64,000 nt of DNA, from assembly GCA_027924645.1 (NCBI GenBank), contig BSBN01000293.1, positions 9,510,501 to 9,574,500 on the forward strand. Direction: 5' to 3'. Position 1 is the stretch's first letter; each line of letters opens with the position of its first letter. Source of the stretch: Cunninghamia lanceolata (taxonomy: Eukaryota > Streptophyta > Pinopsida > Cupressales > Cupressaceae). A program made the position numbers and the translations under genes. This document shows, piece by piece, positions 47,775 to 59,215 of this stretch. The notes under the pieces were generated by a model, which worked only from the letters and a program-made list of their open reading frames with translations, had not been told where the DNA came from and searched no databases.

Positions 47775-48250
47775 AAAGGAAATTTTATACATTTATGAAT
47801 GGTAGAAGGAACAACATTCATAGCATTAAGCCAAGGATGTCCAAGTTTTACACGGAAGAGGTCAGATAAGGAGATTATATAAAATGACTAATTTGTAGCT
47901 TTATCATAGACCGAGACCATTAGAGTTACCTTGCCTATTGGTTTCATTAAAGCTCCATTATGTGTTTTAATTCTCAAATTTGACGGTTCATAAGATTCTT
48001 TCACCATTTCATGTTTAACGAAGAAATCTTCCGTGACCATGTTTGTCATGCAATTAGGATCTATGAGTGTTCCATGCACAAGGTGTTCCATTATCTTTAC
48101 CATGATGTAAAGAGGCCCTTTGATTTCTACCATTTCTTTGTCATGAGGTGTGAATGTTATTTCAAGCTCAGGGGCTCTTCTTTTCAAATGAGGCCTAGGA
48201 ACAAACCTAGCATTATTATTGTATTGAGAAGCCATGTGTAATTTTTCCAA
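47775..48250 (-). pseudogene. Retropepsin-like protease of LTR element
   Basis: From Met near 48235 (MASQYNNNARFVPRPHLKRR) the frame gives GTLIDPNCMTNMVTEDFF, where retropepsins have an L-I-D-(T/S)-G-A-x-x-N-(F/M)-(I/V) loop. It continues through IKTHNGALMKPIGKVTLMV and, after TAG at 47888, LGHPWLNAMNVVPSTIHKCI, the usual C-terminal half of gypsy proteases. The catalytic D-T-G reads D-P-N, so activity is unlikely. No gag precedes it within the element, and the leader is repetitive (48330-48900). Confidence 0.7.
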
Positions 48251-48329
48251 GGAGTGTCAAATCAAAATTTTAAGATCTTCCAAAACTTATGCAAAAAAGT
48301 AAATGCAAAAGTGATGTCGAATATGCTCT

Positions 48330-48910
48330 AAAATGCTTGATTTTTCAACATTTCTCAATGCAAATGAATGAAAGAATAGGTGTTGTAAAGATTTTTAAGA
48401 GGGACATCACATTATATGCCTAAAAAAAGTCCACTAATGCAAAAATACCTTGTACAACATGCTTTTGAAACAACTCTAGAGAGTCAATAAGTCAAAACTT
48501 AGTGAAAATAGGCCAAAATATGTGATTTTTCACCAAATCTCAATGCAAAAGAATAGGGAAACAGGTGTTGTAAAGAAAAATATAATGGAAATAAACTTAT
48601 AACAGTAATAAAAGGCACCTAATGACAAAAAATCGTTACAACATGCCTATAGTGCCACTCTAGATTAAACCCTAGTGCAAAGATATCAAAAATATGCAAT
48701 TTTTCATAAAATTTTAATGCAAAAGCCCAAAAGAAAGGGTGTTGTAAGGAAATTGAGAAGGGATAGAAGATAATAACCCTAATAACAGCTAATTAGTACA
48801 GAAAAATCCCTTACAAGATGCTTGGAGTGCAAATCTAAAAAGATGATAAGGCCAAATCTAGTGAAAAATGTAAGTTTTCAAGCCCTAGACATGAAATTTT
48901 GCAAGGAGGC
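48330..48910. repeat. Tandem leader repeats of about 175 bp
   Basis: A unit with GATTTTTCA, CTCAATGCAAA, GTGTTGTAAAG and ACAACATGC recurs at about 48345, 48520, 48700 and, more weakly, 48870. It lies in the 5' leader of the protease-only element, between PBS and coding region. Confidence 0.7.
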
Positions 48911-49316
48911 CACTATAATATAACACTAAAATTAGAAATCAAACCTAATGAGTGTTTTGACAAGGTAGTAAAATTTGAAACAAGATTTTTACTACAACCC
49001 TAGCTCATACAAAACTAGGTTTTCATGAAAAATGCACAATTTTCAAGCAATTTCTAACAAATCAAGCATGCAAATGCAATGCAAATGAATTGTAAATGAT
49101 AATTTTATGTACTTTGTATTAGATCTAATGTAAATAACACAAATTAATTTAAATTAGATGCTAATTAATTCAAATTTTACGAAAGTGTAAGCCTAATATG
49201 TTTCAAATTTTTCAATTTTTTGTAGTTTTTCAAATGCAATAGAATGGATGAATGAAAATTTGTCAAACAACACTTAGAAAGGTGCCAAAAAGACCAAAAA
49301 CATGGGTTCACCAAAA

Positions 49317-50681
49317 TGTTTAATGTGAAAAGAGGTTTTAGTTGGTGTGTGGGGGTTTTAGTTTGAATCCTCCTTTCCACTAAACATTCCAAGGGCTTTT
49401 CAACCGAGTTGCCTCTCCACTCGAGAGGAGAGTCACCTATCAAGTTGGGTTTCCACAAGAGAAAGCTATGAAATTTAGAAGTTATCACACAATGTCTCTA
49501 ATTAATGCTTTTTTATACTCTTGAAACCCTAATTTAAGCAAAACAGTAATTAAATTTACAAATTACGACATATGCTATTGAAATAAGATAAAGGGTAGAG
49601 AACCTTAACTCACTATTTTTGCAGTCTAGAAAATAGAAATGTCAAGGAGAATGATGATGGCACTCAAGTCCAAGGTATAGGTTTTTCTGTGGAATCTTGA
49701 TCTCCTTCCCACATTGGTTTCCACTGTATCTTTCATTTCTGACAATTCAGATGCGGAGGACTATGGTGATGCTGTCCTAGTCCACTGAGGAATCTTATAC
49801 TGGATGTTGGAAGCTCTGCAAACCCTGATTATCACTATCCAGTCTATTTCTGTAGCTTCAGATGCAGAGGACAATGTTGATAGCACCTGTGTCCTGAAAT
49901 CTCACACAATGTCTACTTCTTTTCAGATCCCAAATCTTCAATGTCCTTCAATCTTCCCTACAGCTCCACTTTCTCCAAATCTAATACCTATGACCTACTA
50001 TGACAAGGAGTGTGGGAGGGGGTTGTGGTGTTTAGAGGTTTGGCTCAGTCAAGCCCCAGAGAGAAATTCAAGTCTTCCGAACACCGTTGTTAGAAAGAGT
50101 GCATATCCTTGTGGGATACAGGCAAAAATCCAAATGATAATGATGATAAAACACAATAGATGTCACCTTGATGATGAAGCTCTCATGGAAGGAAGATGCT
50201 CTTCAATGCCATGAGGAGAAGATGTAATCCAACCTACAAAAACAAACACAATAATAATGCTATGCTCTACAACACAATGAAAATCACAAGTATGCCAATA
50301 GCTTTCAATCATAAACATCTTCTCTAGTTTATAAATGATAACCTACACATGCTTATATATGCAACTACAAAGATTCCCAGCAAGAATTTCATAATTAAAA
50401 CTTATGATGTCAGCCTATGACCCAAATAAAGGTCACAAACCTGACATTTGAATTTAGAGTAAACCTAAAATAGGGCTGGACTAGGGAGCTAGCACCCAAG
50501 TCCACCCCTGTTTTGTTCCAGGATCATCAAAATAGTCCCCCTTAGGTCCTATTTGTCACAAGGCCCAAGGGTTTTCTCATCAAGAGTCTGAATTATCATG
50601 CAAGATGCTCTAAATGCAATCTAAAGACCTAAGAGCTAAACCTTAAAAGGAAAAAGCCCCCAAGGGTGCATTTTTCTGACA
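49317..50681 (-). repeat. Right LTR of protease-only element
   Basis: It pairs with 44024-45394 and has intact TG and CA ends. It is the 5' LTR for a minus-strand element. Confidence 0.88.
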
Positions 50682-50689
50682 TAACATAA

Positions 50690-51505
50690 ACATGTTTTAA
50701 ATTCATCCTTTTATTATCTTTTGGTTGTCCTTATTCTTCATTATTTTCATCGTGTCCCCCACTTCAAACATTAATGCATCCTCTCTATTTAATATATATA
50801 TATATATATAGACTTCTTAAAACCATTCCAAGAATGGCATTTCAAAAAACTCTCTCCAACATTAACTTTTAACCAACCTCTTACTAAAATTAGTACCATA
50901 TTTCTCAACATTAATATTTCCTTTGGAACTTGTCTTTTTTTTTTCACCTCTAGATTGGTGTCCCCACCTTCTTGTTTAATTTGCTAATTTGGGTGATATT
51001 CATGTCTTTGCCTGATGAAGTTGTGTTTAATTATTTCAACACCTCCAAGAGGTCGGAGCTATTACATATTTTAAACTTGCATCTTTTTTTAAACCAAAGA
51101 TTCTCTACCTCCTTGTCATTTCCCACATTTTCTTTCTATTTGACATTTTTGAAATGCATCAAAGCACTAATATATGTTAATCAAATTTCATGAATAATGC
51201 TATTTAAATTTGCACAAACATATTTGGGGAGAAATTACACTATGCGACTATGACAAGATGCACTAGCTACTAGAAGAATACCTTTTTGCATAACTTTTAA
51301 CAAAATGTACATCCTCACTTGAAAACTAGCCAATATGTGTGGAATCACTCCTTGAAACTTCCTACAAAATCATTTGACTCCAACTCTGATAAATCTCTGG
51401 AATTAATATTTTCCATAAACTCCCAGGCGAGAATAGAGAATTTTAAAATCTCCCAACTAATAAGAAATCCAGCCACAAAATATTGCTACATTTGGTGAAA
51501 TACAT
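50690..51505. repeat. Repeat family Y, copy 2
   Basis: It is the counterpart of 2700-3500. It begins directly after the right LTR of the protease-only element and includes a private TATATATA expansion near 50800. No coding function is recognised. Confidence 0.8.
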
Positions 51506-53172
51506 CCACGAACATTCCTATGAAAGGATTTGTCTCCATCCCTCACAATTTTTTAAAAACAATTATTTCCATAAAACTACATGTTAAGCTTAAACCTACT
51601 TTCAGGTGAAATCTTTGTTTTTGTAAATTTGATCAAATCAAAGGCTTCTTGATGTAGAGAGATGCCTGAAACAACCAAATCAAATCAAAACTTAAAATAT
51701 TTTTTAGCGTTGTAGGATTGTCTATGGACTTGATGCTCCTTCATCAAACACGTCAGGCAAGAATTTTGAGAGCATGGGCTGACAAAATGGAGTTGGATGA
51801 TAGAATGAACCTTCCATATTGTAAACAACCTATAGAAAACTCCATTACTATCAAACGTCTAATAGATTACTTCTTCCTTCTCCTCTTCTAGCATTTGCCT
51901 CAAACAATCTCCATCCTCCTCCACCAAGTCTGCTCTTCACTCCTTCCTCTCGTGGAAATTAATCCACCATGAACTGACCTCATCCACCAATTGCACTTTC
52001 CTCTCTTCTCTTCTCCCATGGGATTTAACCCACCACAATATGGCCTCCTCCACGAATGTGTGTCTGCACCATCACCTACAACACCTACATACAAATATGC
52101 ACTAACAATATCATAGAAATTAAAAATTAATATTTTCTCCTTTGCATTCACCTCTTCTTCTTCTTCACACTCTTCTACATCCTCATCTTCCTCCACTCTC
52201 ACCACCTCATCTGCACATAACATAGCATCATCTTTATTGTTATAAAAATTATAAAAATTAACTATTAGCTCTGTAATCTTTTCCTTCTCTACTGTTGTTG
52301 TACATCTTCTTCACCAATCTCTACCGCAATATCTTGCCCTCTTACATTATCATTCTCTTTCACCAATTGATTCATGCCTTCCACAAGACATAGTTTTTCT
52401 ACAACCTCTTTTTTTTTATTTATCCTTAGTTGCATTTTTTCACCACTTCCTCCATGCCTTCAATAAGACATGTTGGTGCAACTCTTTCATCTTCTCCATC
52501 TTTCTCTATACACATAAGTTCATCTGCAAACAAATCATCATCAAAAATAATAATAGGACTCAACCTCACCCATATTCTTCTCTTCTTTTCTCTTTTCCAT
52601 CTCTACTCTACTCTCCCTTAAAACTTTTGGTGTGTTCCACATATTGTTAACATCATCTCTTGATCTTCTCTCTCTCCACACAAGAAAAGAAATTCCTATA
52701 TCCTTTTCCCAAGGAAAACATCATACTCTTCTTCTTTGACATCATCACACACATGAAACTCACTACCAATCTGCAACTTCTACAACCTACACACACACCT
52801 ACAAGAAAAACATCAACTCATAGAAATTTTCTTTTGGAACCTACACCCTATTTAGTTACAAGTTTCCTCTCATACCTGCAACAAAACACTCACACAACCA
52901 CAACTATCCTCTACCCAATAAATATCATAGAAGATGCACCTCTTAAAACCCACTCTACCCACTTTTCCACATTGGAGAATGTTTTTACACCTTCTACCTA
53001 GCCTTAATCTCTACTAGAGGAAAGCCAACATGATCTCATACAAGATTCATTCTCTCATCAATTTTTTGATTCTCTACACTTGCAATACTCTCTCATACTC
53101 ACAACAAAAAATATTAGAGCTCTCCTCAACCACCTCAACACACCTCCCAGAGAAATCCCCATTTTAATACCA
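51506..53172. other. Pyrimidine-rich spacer between repeats Y and X
   Basis: CT-rich on the plus strand, so open frames such as 51900-52223 (-) are Glu/Arg-rich low-complexity products. No recognised domain. Confidence 0.5.
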
Positions 53173-53641
53173 CTTGATGCAAATCAAAGATTGAGAAACC
53201 TCAATGCAGTTGTCAATCTTTACAGCCTTCAAAAATAAAATACAAATCCACACACAATGGAGGCAAAATTCAAGCAGCTACAACCCAAATTTGTTTTCCA
53301 ATGATACACAAATGATCTTTCAACTTTATTCAATTTTAAATGTTCACACAAATAAACAACAATTGGTTGGAGAACTAAATTATTTACAGTATTCACGAAT
53401 AGTTTTCTTAGTTCCTTTTGATGCGACTTCAATCTATACTAGTTTCCCTTTATCTAAAACTGGACCTCTTTATTCAAAGTTTATGGCCTCCTTTTGGTTG
53501 ATTAAATTCCTTTAGATTGGCTATAGTTCCCTCTCCCAAACCCATGCATTTCTCTACTCATTCCTAAGAATTAACTCCATCCCTCTTCATCTTGGATGCT
53601 CCTTCTTGGCCACCATGTCTCCCTTACTATTTCTGGTGCTT
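53173..53641. repeat. Repeat family X, copy 2
   Basis: It matches 43553-44018. It ends at a run of seven T that marks the 3' poly(A) of the minus-strand LINE inserted here. Confidence 0.82.
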
Positions 53642-54209
53642 TTTTTATGAATAGGCGACCATATCTATATTAAAAAGAGATAAAAATACACATATTCACG
53701 AAAAAAGGTGGGTGGTAAGAAGGTGCACCCCAAAAGTCACATGGGCAAAGCCCAAAAAATCAAAGAGTCTTGGGCCACACCCAAAATTTAGGAAACATAA
53801 CAAAAATCAGTAAATAGAAAGGCCATTAAGAGGCTAGAGCAGTGCTAGAGGGTGGAGGGTCCCTATCATTTGGGTTGCACCATGCAACAGTAGGGTCCAG
53901 AATGACATCAAGAGGAGCCCAACCATCATCATCTTTCCCATTTTATGTCTTTATCTTCACGGTGAGGTGAAATTCCCAAGTCTGAATGTGCGGAACCCAT
54001 TTAGAAGTATGAGTGGGCTAGCCAGAACCACCTCTAGGAATGCCACTAGAAGGCCACCTAGAATCTTCGCTTCCACTCCTCGCTTCTCCTCTAGAAGGCC
54101 ACCCCAAGCCAGCCCATGAAGGGGGAGAGGACAACCGCCTATGAGGGTAAGATATGCAATGAGGAGGAGCATAAGCATGAGGAAAATAATCCCTAGTAGA
54201 TCCACTTTA

Positions 54210-54542
54210 TTACCAACCCCGTGAAGGCAACTGGCCCCGGGAGGAAGTGGGAGAGGGAGGCACACAAGCCACAGTGCAAGGGGCATTGCCCCAGTGGTCC
54301 AGGAGCTCCTGAAGGTGAGAAACTTCAAGTGCAACTTTGTTTTCTTGTACTTGAATCTGTAGGAGAACATTAGAGAAAATAATAGTTTTAGAATATAAAG
54401 AAACAAATGTATCAATCTGGCTATAAGAAAATATGTAGGTATTTCTATCTTTCCAAATACTGAAGAGGATTTCCACCCTGAAAGTGTGCCAAATCTGAGA
54501 ATATTTTGCAGGGAGTCTAGGAGAATCCCCTAGTAAAATCAT
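54210..54542 (-). pseudogene. LINE C-terminal domain (zf-RVT-like)
   Basis: This 110-codon frame reads YSQIWHTFRVEILFSIWKDR then NTYIFS. The W-x(5)-E-x-LFSIWK-x-RN pattern is typical of the C-terminal region after RT in plant LINEs. Nearby frames (53957-54415, 55108-55660) hold further displaced pieces of the same ORF2 tail. Confidence 0.65.
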
Positions 54543-55886
54543 ATGACAGGAGAAGGGCTCAGGCTGAAATGGCTAAAAGAAGTCATGAATCCAAATCCAC
54601 ATCTATTAGGATCTAGTATAGAACTAGAAGAGATGCTTAAATGACTTGGCCTACCCACAAAAAGGGCAACGAGGGTCCTGAACCCCCAAGTGAGAAAGTC
54701 GAGACCCTACTGGTAAGCCTTGGCAAAAAAGTACACTAAGCAAAGTGGGCAACCTTTGGCTCAACAATTGCAAACCACACAGTAGAAAATCTTTTGTGCC
54801 AAATAAGCACCGAGGATTGGAGGCGCCATCTCTAGTTTAGGTTGTCGATCATGGGAAAATGAGGCGAAAGCTATTCATAACCAAGTCAAGGCTTGTAATT
54901 TCTGAAAGGAGTTTATGGATACCATGTCTAGTCTTTCCACTAGGGATTGGTGGAGTAGATACCCAGCTTATGAAGCATATCAGTTAGAATGCCACTCACC
55001 AGGCCATCGTAGGTTTCACGGTCATGGTTTTGAAAACCAAACTAGGCACAAAAAGCTTCCCAAGACAAAATACTCATGGTGGGTCTATGAAATATATCTT
55101 GTAGGGTCTAGATACCTTTCTTGTGGAATCTAAGGGCCTTAAGCCAAGGAAGCTTGGCCAACAGCCGACCTACACTAGAAAAAAGAAGAGACCACCAAAT
55201 ATTATGTTGACTGAAGGAGAGCCCATCACGAAATCCATTCCCAGTCTTGCAGAGCCAAGACTTGACCGCCTCCCAAGCACGCCAAATGCTTTTGGCAACA
55301 AAGGAACCCAAAATCTGGATTGGCTCCTTCATAGTTCAAGAAGGGTTGGAAAGCTAATTCCCTTCTATGAAGGTTTGTGGACAGGATAACCCACTTCAAT
55401 ACAATGTCAAAGGAGGATTTTCCAGGCCTCATTACCAATAATAGAATATATGATCCATTTGACACAAAGAGAAATCTCTTGTCACTAAGTGGAAAGGAGG
55501 CCAAGCCCACTAGAATCTCTGGGGGAGCAGCAAAACTCCCAAGCAACACAGTGAAATCCTCAGTGAATCTCAGAAGAAGCCCAAAGAAAATCTCTAAGCA
55601 ATTTTTCCAGCTTAGCAAAAGAGGCCCTAGAAGGGGTCCAACGTGAAGAGTAATACACATGACTTGCTACTAGCACTTTGAAGCACACCTAAAATTTCCC
55701 AGCCAGAGAGAGTGGCTCGGTAACCCAAAATGCCAATTTCTACTCAATTCAAGATAGAACCGCTTGCCAAAGATCAATAGAAGATGATTGAAAGGTAAAA
55801 GGGATGCCAAGAAATTAGAAGATTTCACTAGGAGCAATCCACTTCCACCCATATTGCTAAATCCAGAGAGGACTGGGAAGAACTGA

Positions 55887-56390
55887 TTATCTATAACACA
55901 AGGTTTTGTGCCACTGGATGGTAGAATTAGAGACCAAACAAAAGGTCTCGAGACAATCATGAGCAGCTTTGATAGTATTTTCTTCTTCTAACAAGGTAAG
56001 GAAGGAATCATCGGTAAAGTGGCCATTAACTAGCTGAGCTGACAAATTAGGCAAGGAGATCCCTCGAACAAGCCCCTGGGTAATGGAGTGAACAAGAATA
56101 TAGCCAAACCCCTCAGCAGCCAACACATAAAGCAAGGGGGCAAGAATGCAGCCTTGACAAATGGAATGAAATAACCCAAAGGATTGAGATTGGTGGCCAT
56201 TAATGGTGATGCAAGTTGAAGCTTCAGAGAACAACATGTCCACAGACTGAATAAAATTTGGGCCAAATCCCATCACAAAAAGTATAGCTAAAATGAAGGG
56301 CCATTGTATGCGGTCATAAGCTTTGGCAAAATCATTTTTTAGGAAAATATTTTTTTGATTAGAGTGTCTTGCCCAATCCATGCCTTCCAA
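55887..56390 (-). pseudogene. LINE reverse transcriptase, second half
   Basis: This 168-codon frame shows IFLKNDFAKAYDRIQWPFI, then SFGLFHSICQGCILAPLLYV and GHFTDDSFLTLLEE. The first Asp (KNDFAKAYDR) is kept. The YADD-type box reads FTDD, which fits an Ala-to-Thr change (G to A on the coding strand). It continues the RT fragment at 56399-56770 across a frame break at 56391-56398. Confidence 0.9.
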
Positions 56391-56398
56391 GATAGAAA

Positions 56399-56770
56399 TT
56401 ATGTTGTCAAGATGAACCGAGATTTAATAAAACTGGTCTGTTTAGGGCACACAATCTGAGCCAAAAGATGGTGGATTTTTAAAGCAAGGGCTTTAGCAAT
56501 GATTTTGTAGAAAGCATTGAGGAGAGTAATGGGATGCCAATTACAGATATCCTCAGGATAACCAATTTTAGGTATGAATTTTATATTTCCTTTATTGATA
56601 AGATTACCTAGGGAATTAGAATGAAAAGCTTCAAGGTAGGCTTTATGTAGATCCTTCCCCACACAATCCCAAAGAGCTTTGTAAAATTCACAGGCAAACC
56701 CATCAATTCCTGGAGCTTTGTCATCAACCGTAGTGCAAACAACTTCTTTGAGGTCTTCAATTGTGAGCAA
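56399..56770 (-). pseudogene. LINE reverse transcriptase, first half
   Basis: The 124-codon frame reads DDKAPGIDGFACEFYKALWD, NKGNIKFIPKIGYPEDICNW, HPITLLNAFYKIIAKALALK and LLAQIVCPKQTSFIKSRFIL. These are the standard LINE RT motifs 0-2. Upstream sequence on the same strand (56771-57416) encodes the linker from the endonuclease. Confidence 0.92.
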
Positions 56771-57487
56771 TTGCTCGCAGAAAGTTTTCTGGGCTAAGGA
56801 AAACCTATTTGGTACAACAGCAGGGCAATCCTTAAGCGCATTATTTCTCTCAGGAGTATATTCTTGGGCTGTGAAAACTTTCTCATAGTACTTAACAAAT
56901 GCCTAGAGAATATCAGGTAGTTCTGAAAGCACAGTATTGCCTTCTTTGATTCACTTGACGCTAGGTGATGAATGTATGGCTCGAAGACCTAGAAAAAAAT
57001 TCTTTCAAGGCATGGTCCCCAATCTTGAGCCAGTGTAATCTAGCCTTGAAATGTGCCCCTCTGGCTACATAATTATCAGCAACTTGCTTTTGATGTCTTA
57101 ACTCTGCAACCCTGACTTGCAAAGAAGGGGAGAAGGGGTTAGCTGCCAAAGCCTCAGTGGCAGCGCAGAGATTAGACATTGTCGCTTCATAAGATTGTCT
57201 GTGAAAAATAGCCAACTGACAACCATAAATGTGAAGAAACCTCGCAGTCCAGGTGATGGCACCATTCCACCACTTTATCTGGCCAGTTGAGTGGGATGGT
57301 TTGCATTCAAGATTCCAAATGGTGCTAATGTGGGCTAGCGTGGGCTGATAACTCAACAGAGATGTATTAAAAAAATTGGGTCCTACTGGCGCAGGGCTAC
57401 TATACTTTCCACTCAATGTAAAACAAAATAGGAAAGTGGTTTGACAACATCACATCCACTAATAGCTTAACTGGAAGTGGGAAAGAG

Positions 57488-58030
57488 CTAGAAAAAGAAA
57501 AAAAAATATTGTACTGAGATCATAGCATGATCAAGGCATTTAAATACCTTGTTAGACCCAGCTTGATAATTGTACCAAGTGTGCCAGACAGAATGAGAGT
57601 GGCAGTGGCCAATGTTGGGGTCGAAAAGACCCAATTTATTATGCATGTAAAACCAAGCCTCTCTTTCGCTAGCTGCCCATTGAAATGGCATAGTACCATC
57701 CTTGTCATACATCATCTCAACCATATTGAAATCTCCACAGAGCAACTAGGTGGCAACTAGCAATGATTTATAAATCCATCGCTAGAGAATAGATCTTTCA
57801 ACAACATCATTCGAGGAATAAACATTAATAATCCCAAAGGAATTATTATCAATGTTTAGCAAAATCCAGACAAGTCGATGTGTGGGGTCAAACCCATGAG
57901 AGACCACTGAACCATGCCACCATGGGGACAAAAGAGTGACCGCACTACCATGCCCTACTTCATGAGCAGTACAAAACATTTTATTGGCTAGCCAAATAGA
58001 GCAGCAAGCCAAAGAAAGGAAAACTAGCAA
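57488..58030 (-). pseudogene. LINE endonuclease (copy B)
   Basis: Two frames cover the domain. 57782-58030 gives its N-terminal half (LACCSIWLANKMFCTAHEVG, NNNSFGIINVYSS-like). 57488-57745 gives MLCGDFNMVEMMYDKDGTMP, HNKLGLFDPNIGHCHSH and LDHAMIS, the catalytic and C-terminal half. The GDFN and LDH motifs are intact. A break near 57750-57780 separates the halves. Confidence 0.85.
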
Positions 58031-58977
58031 CTTTCACTTCCTAAAGCATAAAACATCAATACCAGCATACTTCTGAGGAGTATCACTAACAAAATACTTC
58101 CTAGAGAGGTCTGTTAGACCTCGAACATTCCAGGAAAGAAAATTCATGTTAGATACTCCACCATTTCATCAAAGTCTATCTCTTCCAGAGAGGAATAGCG
58201 GTTCTACAAAAATTCTAGTGGGACTGACCCAATCTGAATGGTGGGAGATGAATGCCTCCATTTTTCCTGAACATATTCTCCTTCTTCAAGAGGTTGAGAA
58301 GGGCTGGGAGATCACCTGTGAATTCCTGACATGGGAGGAGACTCAATCGGCTAAAAAATCATTATTGAGACAAGCTGGGGCATAGCCGAAGGCCTTGGTT
58401 GAGCTAAACTACTATTAGAAACCTTTTGGGTTTCCTTCCCCTTCAAAAAAGGGTTTGAAACGCCTTTTGTTGGTGCATAGGTTTTGGTAACCGCCCTAGA
58501 GCCATTGGACTTACTTTCCCAGTTGGTAACCGTTGACCATTTTTCCTCTGGTTTTGTGGCAGCACCTTCTTCCTGACAGGGCTTGTCAACTTCCCAAGGT
58601 AGAGACTAAGTACAGGGGACTATAAGAGGGCAATCCCTAATCTTATGTTTAGTGGACTAACACTGATAGCAAGTGTTCAGTAGATTAAAATAAGTGACCT
58701 TCTGGGTATGCCAAAGAGTACCAATTTGAATATTAATGGACTCTTTCAAATCCTATGAAAGTTTCACTTCGACACAGACTCGCTTTTGAGGGCGAGCTTG
58801 AAAGAACCTATCAGGTTCGACATAAATAACTCTCCCCAGGGACGAAGCAATAGGCTGTAAAAAATGCAATCAAGGCAAAGGCAGACTGGGAAACTTAATC
58901 CAGACTGGAACTCATAACTTAGTGTCATCTAAGACAATGAAGTCCTAGGTCCAAGGCTGGAATACTAGTAAAGAGGA

Positions 58978-59170
58978 TCAGATGTACCAAGGACCATGAT
59001 TCAAGATTGCTTGAACATGACTGACCTCTACAAAATGAAAAAGAAAAAAGCCCTTTGTCAAATTTTGAACCATATCAAAGCGGACCCCATGAGGGACCCA
59101 GGCCTTTTGAACCCATTTTTTAAGCACACTTTTAGGGGGACTCCTCACAACAAAATAACTAACAAGAGTA
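58978..59170 (-). pseudogene. LINE ORF1 fragment (copy B), cut by transposon
   Basis: It reads YFVVRSPPKSVLKKWVQKAW, then NLTKGFFLFHF and GPWYI, matching copy A at 2106-2567. The match ends at about 59171, where the plus strand goes from AACAAGAGTATG to unrelated sequence. Codons upstream of that point in the open frame come from the inserted element. Confidence 0.8.
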
Positions 59171-59193
59171 TGGGTGTGTGCAAGAAGTTGTGT

Positions 59194-59215
59194 CCACTTT
59201 TTGGCTAAAAAGTGG
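59194..59215. repeat. Perfect subterminal hairpin
   Basis: The arms CCACTTTTT and AAAAAGTGG flank the 4-base loop GGCT. It is near the presumed left end of the transposon and could be a protein-binding or cruciform site. Confidence 0.85.

Larger units (their letters stand above)
44024..50681 (-). mobile_element. LTR retrotransposon with only a protease recognised (non-autonomous?)
   Basis: LTRs of about 1.37 kb lie at 44024-45394 and 49317-50681. The right copy starts TGTTTAATGTG and ends TTCTGACA; the left copy has TA for the first TG. The coding strand is minus. The 3.9-kb interior holds a retropepsin-like frame at 47775-48250 and no RT, integrase or clear gag. A purine-rich AAAGTGGGGGC near 45410 could be the polypurine tract, and TGGTGAACCCATG at 49301-49313 (minus) could be a PBS for a tRNA other than initiator Met. 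The flanks are CAAAC and TAACA, so no target duplication is seen. It sits exactly between repeats X and Y. Confidence 0.8.
53642..59171 (-). mobile_element. LINE non-LTR retrotransposon (copy B)
   Basis: A minus-strand L1-type element of about 5.5 kb. Its 3' end is marked by seven T at 53642-53648 (poly(A) on the coding strand) directly after repeat X. From right to left it holds a DUF4283-type ORF1 fragment, a zinc knuckle broken by TAG, endonuclease, reverse transcriptase and a C-terminal segment at 54210-54542. Its 5' part is cut by the element starting at 59172. Copy A at 1-2640 shows what the missing ORF1 start looks like. Frames are broken many times, so it is dead. Confidence 0.92.

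Noticed and set aside
51900..52223. Glu-rich minus-strand ORF of 107 codons
   Set aside because: It comes from a CT-rich plus strand and is low-complexity, with no domain.
52430..53001. Thr/Ser/His-rich plus-strand frames that could pass as a small secreted protein
   Set aside because: The composition follows the pyrimidine bias of the whole segment, and no signal peptide or repeat pattern is seen.
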